A DNA stretch of 64,000 bases, taken from assembly GCA_000708835.1 (NCBI GenBank), contig DF237121.1, positions 63,953 through 127,952 of the forward strand, given 5' to 3'. Positions 1-11,700 of this stretch are shown one piece after another. Source of the DNA: Klebsormidium nitens (Eukaryota > Streptophyta > Klebsormidiophyceae > Klebsormidiales > Klebsormidiaceae). Every line of letters starts with the position of its first letter. The stretch's first letter is position 1. A program made the position numbers and the translations under genes. A model generated the notes under the pieces. That model was not told the DNA's origin. It worked only from the letters and a program-made list of their open reading frames with translations, and searched no databases.

Positions 1-871
1 GCGCTTCGGCTTTCACCTTCTCAACACCAGATGTTTCATACCAGAGTGTCAAGGGCGCAGAGTGTTTATTCCAAGATCGCTAGACTCGATCACTAAGTTT
101 GAAGAGTCTCAAGATTCAAGATAGTCACAAGAAGCCCAAAGGACTTCACTTCTGGAGAGTGAAGAGTCGTACCACAGTAGTCCTAGCTAGACTGAGCTAG
201 GTAGACTGAGCTCAGTCACCAATGCAGAATTGCTGCTGCTCCAGACCGCTCACCTGCCAGCTTTGCTAAAGACAAGCTTGAGATTCAAATTCGGGGCCAA
301 TCAGAACGTGCGTCCGACCATCACACGCCCATCACACGGCACAGGAGCTTTGGAGGGAGCGTCCAACGGCCTCTTCTCAGATTCAATTACAAACTTTTGC
401 GAGAGCTTCCAGTCCCCCACTTTCACAAGCTTCTGCTAAAGTTTCGGAGCTGCAGACACAGTCGCAGCATTCTTCTCCCCTTCACCACAACATTCCTCAG
501 AGCGTCTAACATCGTCACAGCTAGCAGGGCGTCAGAGTACGTCAGATCTCCTCCCCATTCCGACATTCTCTCAGCAAAAACACAGACCCGCCTTCCTCTC
601 AGTTTGACAAAGTCTTCTTAGCGAGATCAGAGAAGCAGCGCCAGCAGACCAGAGAAGCCTTGCTCAAGAGTAGTGCAGCTCAGAAAGACCCGAGCTGGAC
701 AGCTTTCCAATCCCCTCTCTGCTTCCCAAGTAGAAATCTCTAAACCTCCAAAGGCTACTATACCCTTTCTTCACTCTTCTCAAAGGACAATTTCCCCACC
801 GGAAGACTCAGGTAGTACGCAAAGCTGCGGGGCTGTTGCAATAGCTTCAGGTGAAGCTCCTGACGTCAGGA
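1..871. other. 5' flank and probable 5' UTR of the xylanase gene
   Basis: No convincing coding exon is visible here. The stretch from about 230 to 790 is rich in CT tracts on the plus strand, as expected of a plant-type 5' UTR or proximal promoter. Near 178-220 there is a short direct repeat built on the words GAGCTAGG and AGACTGAGCT. Several reading frames of 70-100 codons are open here, but none has the codon bias of the downstream exons or a recognisable protein. No clear TATA box was found. Confidence 0.4.
861..868. promoter_or_regulatory. TGACGTCA palindrome three bases before the xylanase start codon
   Basis: A perfect CRE/bZIP-type octamer lies immediately upstream of the first ATG at 872. 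In plants TGACGTCA is a classical bZIP target, so regulation is possible. The same octamer recurs 17 more times in the gene-bearing part of this window, including inside exons, so this copy may only be part of a general word bias. Confidence 0.25.
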
Positions 872-2729
872 ATGATGACGGGGGCTGTGCCGCTGAAAGG
901 GGGCGGAAGGCATCGCTCTGTTCTGTCGGTGACAGTCGTGACCTTTTTCCTGTGTGCGATAGTGGGCCTGCCTACTGCGTATGGTAAGAATTAAGCTTCC
1001 TTGTATCCAGTTTCTTCTGAGGGGCGATGTAGTGTTTGTTTAGCAATGCCAACCTCATTCATTCGAGCTCAGAGGATCAGGAGATCAAAGCTTTGTAGCT
1101 TGCTGTCATAAGAAACAGGATTTCTGGAGTTGTGGTGGGTGCGGCAATAATCCTTTGATTTGGTTTTGAGTTGTTTGACTTCAAGGAAGATCCTTGCTTA
1201 TCAGTGCTGAACTGGCTTGAAGGGGGAGACGTTTGTCTTGGGAGTATCAAGAGGATCAGAAAACCTATGTGTGAGGGGAACTGCATAATAAGATCCCAAC
1301 ATTCAATGATATGGGGAGCTGGCAATCTGAAGTAGGAAAGTTCACCCCTTGTTCATGTAGTCTTCAGATTGGATTGTCAACATGAAGTTAGGATGAGGCT
1401 ATGACCATCAATCAGTCTCAGAGATAGAAAATTTAGCTGAGCAACTGCCTGCGGGTGGCAGGGAGTTTTCTGCAACTATTCCTTCCATTTGTTTGAACCT
1501 GCTTTGAAATCATAAGCTGGTCAATCTATCTGCTATAATTGACCTACATTTGCGTCATGTCGACACTTTTTGCGGGGGCCTTCTTCCTCCCTTAATCTGA
1601 CTTTTTTCCTGGAGGGGGTGCATTTGATAAGAGCCCAAGTGTTGACATTTCAAAACCCATTCAGCACTTGCATGTCTGAATAACAGAGGGTGCCCACATG
1701 CACACTTGGAAGAACTGTTCCTAACCCAACTCACAAAGGCATTTGGCAGTTTGAGTGTTCTCGAAGAAACTCGGCTTTCTTTCCGCTGTTGCCCACCTCC
1801 CCCTTCGATCCAAAACAAGGAAAAATCGATTCACAATCCCAGCTGCAAGGCTCCTGACAGTGCCACGTGTCTGTCTACAGTGCTGCTGTCGACGTCCATC
1901 GGAACGACGCCCGAGCTCGAGGCGCTGTCGAGAAAGGCCGAGGCGTTCTCTCATGGCCGGTCTCTGCTGCAAGGTGAGGTTTCTTGTGCGACAGCAAATC
2001 ACAGCCCACCGCTGCTGCTCTGTTTGTCGAAGCTCGAGGACAGGTTTCGTTCTCCTTTGAGAAGTTTGATCTGCTCGGAAGGTGTGAGCGAAAATGTAAG
2101 AGAAGCTTGTTCGAAGAACTTTGAGGGCACTCTTGATTATGAAATATTGGGATGGCATCTTCGTAGAAGGCATTTGCTGACACAGTCTTAGAAGACATAT
2201 TCAGACCCAATCTGAAAGAAACCAGCCCATAGAGCACAAGAGATCCTATTCCTTGCTGACTCGAATCCGATTCCCGTTGACCGAAGAGATTTCTTCGTGC
2301 CATTTAAACAATTCTCAAGGCGTTTCTAGAGCGCCCTTCAGTCTTCTTTTGTGTTCCTTGTGAGGGAGAAAGGGATGGTTAGCACGAGACAAAAGATCCC
2401 GTCCTTTCTCTCTGGTGGCATCAGCCCCTCATCGATATCGATCTCACTACAACCTTTCCGAAGCCGTTTCTATGTGGGTCATGAAGCAGCTGGTTCTTCT
2501 CCAAGAAGCCAAAAAAAAGGTGCGATCAAGCCCTTTTCTGCTGGGTGCAATCCGCGGTGTCCCGTTCACTTTCGGTATCAGCGGGCAAAGTCTGGTAGAG
2601 TGTATAAAACTAACAAGAGCGCTTTTCCTGGGTTCCTGATTCTTTCTCGATCTTCTTGCAGCCGACGGAGGCTCTCCGACTGGAGATCCGGAGTTGACCG
2701 TAACGCCTATCACCGGAACGCCTCGCCAG
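872..2729 (+). other. Signal-peptide and N-terminal exons of the xylanase
   Basis: Three small exons encode residues 1-91. Exon 1 (112 nt) ends in phase 1 after the hydrophobic core. Exon 2 (93 nt, phase 1 on both sides) encodes a short helix-prone stretch ending GRSLLQ. Exon 3 (68 nt) encodes a Gly/Pro/Thr spacer. Exon 2 is symmetric, so skipping it would keep frame and remove exactly 31 residues. It was accepted because it is GC-rich, has good splice ends (CTACAG and AAG|GTGAGG) and carries an algal-type secreted-protein motif. Confidence 0.7.
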
Positions 2730-5700
2730 GTCGGTTTTGCAGCTACTCTGCTTGGCTTTTTCTCTTTTTTGGTTGTTAATCCTACCGAAGACTTTCATTC
2801 ACATTCGAGTAGTCGCTTCGACACATACTCCAATTTTTTGAGACTGAGGCAAATGCACAGTTCGACCAAGGAAACCTCGAGTTCAATTTCTGCTGTTAAC
2901 ATCACAGACCCACTTTACGCACGGCTCTTTTCACGATCACCGGAACGTTCTTCCGTCTCTCGTTTCCTTCACCTCGCACTTGTCACTCATCACTGAACAC
3001 TTCCCACCCTCTAGCCACTTAATTTCCACATCGCACACTTTCACTTTCCACCTCCTTTCACAGTCACTCTCACTTCCACTTCCCAGTCGTTCTCAAGTTC
3101 AAGCATCACTCTCACAAACACCTCACACATTTCACCAAGTCCCTCTCAAACACGTCAAGAAGGATTCCGCTGCACTTTCACCAAACGCACTTTCTCACAA
3201 GGCCAATGAGACTCACTCTCCTCACTCTCACTGAACAATACATCATCCTGACACTCACATTTACCTTCAGTCACATTCACGCCGTTAATTTCCACCTCCC
3301 TCGGCACCCTTCACCGATCACACTCTGCACCAGCCACTGCCTTAGGGACGTCACATTCCACCTTGCGTATGTCGCACTTCCCAGTCCATATTCATCGAGC
3401 ACTTTCAAGATTCACTGGGCGCTCATCCTATTCTTCTCACCCTTTCCCCGAGCCCTTTCTCACACTCACCAACACATTCACCCGGGCACTCACCACTCTC
3501 AGCACTTCAAACCCCCTGGGCACTCCACTTTTTCCGAGCACTTTTTCCGCCCATTTTTCCGCCCACGTTTCCGACCACTTTTCCACCCACCTCGCACAAC
3601 ACTGGGCACTTATTCCCACTCAGCATACTCGCCCCGGCCCTCTCTCCACACATTCCCAACACTTTTTCCGCCCACCTCGCACGCCACCACCGAGCAGCCG
3701 CTCTTCGACGTTACCAATCAGTAGCATCAATCACTGGTCTTTCGTGACCGAGCACTTTGACACTTACCAACACATTCACCCGGGCACTCACCACTCAGCA
3801 CTTAGCCCCCTGGGCACACACTTCACTCTTCCAGAGCACTTTTTCCGCCCACCTCGCACGCCACAACAGAGCAGCCGCTCTGATCTCACCGTTCACATTC
3901 ACCAATCACTGGTCCTTCATGACCGAGCACTTCTACCACTTCCCGACACATTCACTCCGGCACTCACCACTCAGCAATTCAAGCCTCGCACTTATACCAC
4001 TCAGCACATTAAGCACCCCGGCCCTCACTCCACACATTCCTCGAGCACTTTTTCCGCCCAACTCGCGTGCACCCGGCATAGGCTGCTTTCACGATTCACA
4101 ATCACCGGTGACCGGAATCGCGCCACCCACCACTCTTCTTCACTCCTCTCACGCTGTGCGAAGTTGAGTAGAAGCACTCACACCTCAAAGCGTCGCACTC
4201 GTCGTCGTCCAATTCCGGTCCCTCACTCACTTTTCACCCTAGCCCTCTCACTCGATCCTATCACACAAGCACCGGCCTCTTCTACACTGCACGTGTCACT
4301 TTCTTGGTCTTTCCACCCTCACTCGCTGCCGCGTGCCACTTCCTCCGTCACACTTTCACGGCTCTCTACAAGCCTGTCTCATCCCCGTCATCCACCCACC
4401 CCCCGACCTCACTGACCTTCACCCAATCACCGATCACTCTCACCGCATCACGCACGGTTCACCACACATTTTTCTTGCCGGGCGATCTTCCGTCCCACAA
4501 TTCGGTCTACACTTCCGTTTCACGCTGATATCAAGACAGCTACCGACCCTCCATTTAATGCACCAAGCCACCAGTCACTACACTGTGTCACGCACCTCTC
4601 ACAACACATTTTCTCACTGCTAGACGCCTTCACCGGGCGGACACTCCTTCACTTCACCCCACTGAGTTCGCTTCTCACTTCACTTCACATTTCACTTCAC
4701 TTCACTTAACTCAATTCACTCCTCTTCACTTCACCTCACTTCGGCTCTCATTTCGCGTCGGTTAGTTCGCTTCTCACTTCACTCCACATCATTTCTCAAT
4801 CAAATCCACTTCGTCGCCACTCACTTCACTACACTTTTCACTTCACTTCGATTCTCGCTTTCCTTGGTTCTTCCTTTCACTCCGCCTCACTTCGCTTCTC
4901 GCTTCACTTCAAATTCCCTTCTCAATTCACTTTCTTTTCCTGTCACTTCACGTCACTCACTTTTCACTTCCTTCTACTCCACTTGACCGCTCGATGTCCT
5001 TCTATTCGCTTCCTACTACTTCAGTTCACTTCACTTCCCTTCTCCCTTCTCTTTCCTTCTCAGTTTACTTCGTTTCTTTTCTCACGTCACTTCACTTCAC
5101 TTCTCACTCCTTTCCACATCGCAAACACAGCACCCTTCACTGGCCGATGCCTTTCAACTAAACACGCACTCACATCGTGAAGTAGAGCTTCTGATCGCTT
5201 TCCCTGACAAGTTCCACCGATCACTTTCACCACTCAATCTCATCACCCACTTTCACCGACCGCCTTTTAGAAACATTCACCTAGGCACTTGCAAACTCTC
5301 AAACCGCACTCAGCCATTCCGTTACTCCAAACAATCACTATTTTGATCCACCACTTACTTCCCCTGTTACCTTCACCTAGCACTTTCAATCCGCACACCG
5401 CGCTTGGCCACACCACAAACATCTTCACCGTATCACCACTCTTATCCACCAGTCACTTTCCTAATCACATTCACCTAGCACTTGCACGTTTGCACACTGC
5501 ACTTCGCCACTCCTCGCTTCATCACACAAAACGCTTTCTAATCGCCTGTCACTTTTCCAATCACATTCACCTAGCAACTCCCCAATCGCGCACGGCGCTC
5601 AGTCGCTCTCCTTATCCTAAGCAAACACTTCTCGTATTCACCAGGAATTTTCTCACGAGCACCACATTTACTGGGCACTTCTTCGCACATGCGTTTTTCC

Positions 5701-8700
5701 ACCGCTCACTCACTTCAGCACTCACTTCTATCACTCGTCTCACAAAGTCGCACTTTCACTCCCCCCGTTCCAACATCAACCTCCTCAATCATTTTTCGAA
5801 ATTTGATGGCAAGCACACTCTCCTTTACAGAAGTCTCCGCGCCATCACTTTCATTCCCTTCATACTTCGTCGCGGAGCAGTGTTGATTTCCTGCAAAGCA
5901 TGCGTTTGAATGGTGAACTCTCGTCTTGTAGACCTCAGAATTTCTGCCTCAGCAACTCGTCAAAAGTTCTTCACTAACGTCGCATCTTTTTCCTTCTTGT
6001 CATTGCGCAGGCTCTTGAACGCCAAGTCTTATGTGGCTGGGCGCTCAGTACTCTTTCTTTCCTTTCTTCTCGTATCTTTCTGCATTTTTGCCACCCAAGC
6101 ACTCGTCCTGCTAGTAACTTCTTTCCCGCTTCCCGTCCCAAGGCCTGTCAGAACTCGCTCTACAGAACTTTAATCTGGGCCCCAAGACTCTGTTTTGAGC
6201 ACGGAAACAAGCAAACGACACAATAATCCCGACTAGAAGAAGCATTCTCTTCCCTCTTGAAAGAAATCTTCCACGCATTTTGGTCCTTCTGGAAAGAAAG
6301 ACGACACAATCAGCCCTCGACTAAAAAGCATTCTCCCCCGCTCGGGCCGGAATTCTCCCGTGCAGGTTCAGTCTGGCCCCTCAAATTGCGCCTCGCCCGC
6401 AACCGCCTGCTACAACGCCAACGGTTCCCTCTTCGTCTGCTGCCCTGGGGGCTGCCCCGCTCCCCCCCGCGACACTCCATTCTGCTCGGGGGATCCCCCG
6501 GCGACCACTCGCGCCCCGGCTTGCGGAGCCGGGTCGCCTAACCCGTGCTACGCCGCTGACGGTTTGTCGTTCGTCTGCTGCGCCGGGCTCTGCGGCAGCC
6601 CGCCGGGCGGCGCCGCGTGGTGCGCCGGGCCCTCGGCGCCGACCGGTACATACCCACCGACCGGTACAGACTCTCTGGCCGGTACGACGACCCCGGTGGT
6701 GAACCCCCCGACCACACCCCCTAGCACCGCGACCCCTGCTCCGGTTACCCTAACGACTGTTCCGACCACTTCTCCGACTGCCCCGACCACTCCCACGTCT
6801 GCCCCGACCACTTCTCCGACTGCCTCGACCGCGCTACCCAATCCCCCGACCACTCCCACAACTGCCCCGACCACTCCACCCGCTCTCCCGACCGGTACAG
6901 TACCTACTCCGACAACCAGCGCGCTTGACTCGACCACATCCAACGCGCCTTCTCCGACTCCCCCGGTCACTCCGACGCCGACTCCGACACCTGTCGGCGC
7001 TATTCCGCAGGTGGTGGTGTCTACTCCCAATGCCAATGCGACCGGTGGACCGATTGGAGCGGTCAGGTCCTACGCCCCGATTACCATCGTGCCCGCCCGT
7101 CCCTCATCGCCGGCTATGGTGAGTGCCCCGAATGTTTCAAATGGTTTCAGAAAGCAGTCATTTGCATAGTTTTGATTTTAGAGTTAGACGTATTTAAGTG
7201 CTCTTTCCGGCCCATTTCGAGTTCGGTGTAATTCTGTGGTTAGCGGTTACGGTTTTCGCAAAAAGGTTTTCTGGTTACGGCTCATGACTACAGATCGACG
7301 GCTAATCATCCGATATGTTTCTCGTATTTGTTCCATTCCCAGCGTTGTGCCTTGTGAAACACAGAACTTCGAAGTTGCCCCTTCAGTGCATCTCTATGAC
7401 ACTCTTCGCTGGTTCCAGCAAGCCGCGCCAAGAGCGAGAGCGAAAGCCGAGCGATATTTTGACTTCGAGTAGATTTGGGTACAAGTTTCTCCCTGCGCCT
7501 TCGACGAATCCTTCAAGGGACGGTGTTTCGCTCAGACTATAAATGTAACACGAGCCTTCCACTCTGGATGCAAACGTCTCACCCAACTGTTCCTTCTCTT
7601 TTCAGTGCCTCGACTCCTCTGACAACCCAATTGGACCCGGCAACGTCATCCCCAACCCGGGCTTCGCAAACGGGCTCCCAACCGGTTGGACGTTCTTCGG
7701 ACCGGCGACCCTTTCCGTCTCCTCCGACTCTAGTTACGTCGCCGCAACTGAACGCCAGATGACGTACGCCGGCCCCGCCTGGGAGATCGCCCCGGGCGCT
7801 CTCGCCGCTGACGTCACTTTCACCGGGCAGGCCTGGGTGCAGCTCTCCTCGGGAGATGCTGACGTGGCGCTAACCCTGCTGGTTATCAAGGACGGCGAAC
7901 ATAACTTCTTCCGAGTGGGAAGCGTCACCGGAACGTCTGGCTGCTGGGAGCAGATCTCGGGGTCGATTACAATCCCGGGGGGCGCCGACCAGCTGATCTT
8001 GTACGTGGAGGGACCCCCCCCCGGGACGGACCTCTACGTGCGGAGTGCGGCACTATTTCCGGCCGTGACCGGGGGACCGGAACCGGGGCCCGCCAGCGCA
8101 CCGGGGCTGATGGTAAGGAACTGCTTGGTGCTTTGTAGAGTGTCTGGTTCCGCTGATATGGAATGCAGTAAAGTTTCTATTGCCTAGAAGGAGTCTTCCA
8201 AAGCGGGGGCTTCCTTTCTAAAAGTGATTCTATTCGAAGCTCGTTTTGTTGCTTCGTATCTTCGAGACTGTGCATTTCTAGAGCCGTTCAGGATCCCAAA
8301 ACCAGTGCAATCAACGTATCCAAACAGTAAGGGTGAATTGATCCAAGTCCGTCTCGTTTCCTGCAATCTTATTGACTTGATAAGCATATTGACTTACTTC
8401 TTTCAACTAATCTTGCGGCTCAGATCCTTTCGCTTCTGGGCCTTGGAACCGATCGACTCAGTTCTGATTACTTGACCCTTAGATGAGCGCTCCTTTTTGA
8501 AAGCACACCGATTCCCAGCCCACTGTTCCAAAAACTTCGAGAATCTCATCGACGTGACTCAGTCTGACTCGCGCCCTCCTGCAGTGCATCGGTTCCAGCC
8601 GTGACGCCATCGCCGGTACGAACCTGGTCGACAACTCGCGCGCGCAGATCGGTTGGACCTGCGCCGGGTGCACCTTCAACTTTTCCTCCGACCACTCCTA

Positions 8701-11700
8701 CACGGTCGCGACTGCACGGGGGACCACGTATTCCGGTCCCACCTGGAACCTGAACGGAAAGCTTTCCGCCGGACTCGCGAACTCGCTGTCCGTCTGGGTG
8801 CAGCTGGGCCCCCAGGTGACGTCAGCGAAGGTGAAGCTGACGGCGAAGAAGTCGCGCTCGTCGGAGGTGGAGTATATCCCGGTGGACGAGACGATCGCGT
8901 ATGCGGGATGCTGGACGCAGCTCTCGGGGACGTATACGCTGGCGGGGCCGAGCGACCAGGTAGCAAATGAAACCACACTTTGCGTTGTGTTATCTTTACT
9001 TTTTCCCAGTGTCAGAACCGATCGATGACAGCAAATGGGAATCAGAGCCCACAAGCTTACCCTTGAAAACTCAACGGGATCATTTGGAATTGGGACGCTT
9101 GTATTAGATTCGCCTGTGACAGATTTGCCCTGTAATAGAAGCGCTCGTAACAGAACCGCTTGTAAGTGAGAATCTTGTACTGCTCGGTTGCGCGTTTGCT
9201 GAGTTTTGTCACCGCAGCGGTTCAGAGCCCACTCGAGAGATGGCAAGCCGCAGCGCTTCGGCATTCAGAAGACGACATTCAACATAAAGCCAGTGCGAAA
9301 GATTCCTCATTTTGTGCACGGATTTGTTTCAATATTACCTGATTTTTGAACCCAGGTGGCCATTTACGCTGAGGGCCCCGACCCGGGCGTGGAGCTGTGG
9401 GTCGCCGACCCGGCGGTCTTCCTCCCGGGCGCTTATGCCGCACCGGTGCCCAAAGTGCCCCAGACTAACGTGGTGAGGACTTCGTTTCCAGTCACAGAAT
9501 TCTTCCCCATTGTGCCGTTTGCTTATTTCGGGTTATCGCCACTCCTGCTTTGTGCGTGTTCTCAGTTTTCACTCAAGCATTGAAGGTTATCTTTGGCCAA
9601 CGCTGGAAGTCAGCTTTGTAACGCTGCGGAAGCTTGGGAAAACGAGCGCGGTGTTTTGGAAGCGGGATACCCGGCGGAATCCACGGTTCCGGCCGAGGAG
9701 TACTTGTAGAATTAGGAGGTGATGTACGCCTGACGTACGCTTTGCGAGGCCTTGCACGTCACTCGTTCGATAAAAAGAACTTCTTTGATGCTTTGGGGCT
9801 ACCTTCAGATTGAGATCGCCTCTTCGAACCTCGCGCTCTTCACCTTTGCTTCTCTGGATATGTTCCGATAGTTCGGCGGCAGACCGCCCGTCCCAGCAAA
9901 CCGTTCCTAAACACTTCTTTCGCCTGCTTGTCGCCACAGAGCCCTTCCTTTCTAACCCTTTCCGTGAAAACCTGGTCCAATGCAATGCACCCAAAGTCTC
10001 TTCTCAGACTAAAAATTCAATGCATGTCATCCTCCAAGACCCTATCTTTCGCTGACTTCACCGCGTCTCCTTTTTTCGCAGTGCCCCGGTTCGCGGAACG
10101 ACCCGATCACCGGGAACAACCTCGTCTACAGCCCCGGGTTTTACGGCGGCGCTCTGGGGGGGTGGTCGTGCTTCGGCTGCGAACTGGTGGTCAACCCCCT
10201 GTCGCAGAATTACATCACTGCGACCGGTAGAACGGACACGTGGAACGGGCCCGCCTGGGTTCTTACCGGTAACATCGGGCAAGGTGAGTGATATTTTCAA
10301 AACTTACGTCTGCGAGTGAGCTTTTTCTGAAAGGGTCAAGACGGCTAGCTGCAAAGGTCGGAACAGAAGCTGGTCGTGGTTTCTAGTTGCCTTTGCGCGG
10401 AGCATGGTTGACGAAGCTGTATCGACTTGGTGATAGAATGGAACTTTGGAGGTTCGTTTTCGGACCCGACGCGTGCTGAATTCTTTTGTGAACTCCGTCT
10501 CTTCGCTTGAAAGAGGTGTTTATGTGCTGACGTTGTTTCGCATCCGGTTCCTTCACGAGAACACAAATTGACATCGTTCCTTGCACGTCAACTTTTACAG
10601 CAAACTTTCGACGGGCCGATAAAAGAAACCCGTCGCGCACGAAACGCCGTTCAATATGTTCGTTATTGCACCAATAAGATGCCAAAGCCTATTCTCAACC
10701 TTCACCTTTCCCTCTTCGCAGGTTCTACGTACGCTCTCCAAGTCATTCTGCGCGTATCCACCGGTTCCGCCCCGGTTCAACTCACCATGCACACCAGTCT
10801 CAACGGCCAAGACGACAGTTACTTTCCGGTCGCGACCGGAACAGCGAGCACCGGTTGCTGGACCCAGCTGAACGGAACCTTCACGCTGACGTCAACCGCG
10901 GACATGGTCGTCATGTACATCGAGGGGCCGCCAGCTGGCACGAATGTCGACATCATGGTCGCGGCGGTTGTGCTGACGGTGCCGGCCGCGACGATCCGCC
11001 CGACGCCGAGCAACGTGGTGAGTACGCAGGGTTTAGAGGTTCGGGTTAAGCTGATTTCCGTTTCTATTATAAGCGATTGATTCAAGATGGGAGGCTTTGG
11101 ACGTCTGGAAGACGCTTGTCATGTGAAACCTGGTACGTTTGACCACCAATTGAACACCATGTGCCGTTTCGGGGGAGAACGGTTCCCCTCATTTCGATGC
11201 GAGGCTCTCAAAAGCAAATTAACGCCAACCGAGGGAATCTTCCTGGACGACGATCAGATTCGCGATCCTTCTTCGCGCTTCGCGCATTACGCCAATTCCC
11301 AGCCTTTTCAAGCCTTCAGCAAAAAGCTTTTCGAAGTTTTCTTTAAGAGAAACCCGTCCGATATCTGTCTCTCCCCCCTCCTCCGCAGTGCCCCGACTCC
11401 CTCAATGTCCCCCCCCCGGTAAACAGCATCGTCGAGAACCCCGGGTTTGAGAATGGGATCCCCCCCACGTGGCTGCCCTTCGGCACGTGCCAGCTCACGG
11501 TCTCACCGGACAAGCAGTACGTCATCGCGAGCCAGCGCGCGCAGAATTTTGCCGGGCCGTCATGGGACGTCACCAAGTACGTCAGGGCGGGCAACTTCTA
11601 CAGGTGAGTCTTTCGAATCTCTTCCAGACCCCATCCGGAGTTGAAATTTCGCTACGTGTTCTGTGAGGAACTCCAAACAAGAAATGACCGTCTTTTAACA

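Larger units (their letters stand above)
2730..6365 (+). other. Intron 3 of the xylanase gene: 3.6 kb G-poor pyrimidine-rich repeat field
   Basis: From about 2930 to 5850 the plus strand is almost entirely A, C and T, with very few Gs. Three sub-regions can be told apart: irregular CAC/TTC-rich sequence (2930-3460), a minisatellite of about 177 bp (about 3470-4070), and short CACTTCACTT-type simple repeats (4660-5130). The last 500 bases return to normal composition before the acceptor TGCAG at 6361-6365. Long open frames here come only from the absence of G-containing stops and are not coding. Confidence 0.75.

Noticed and set aside
3206-4620. Long open frames (up to 350 codons) of Ser/Thr/His/Pro
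   Set aside because: They lie in G-poor tandem repeats of an intron, where stop codons are rare for compositional reasons.
6548-7036. 162-codon minus-strand frame rich in Val and Gly
   Set aside because: It is the antisense shadow of the Pro/Thr linker exon of the xylanase.
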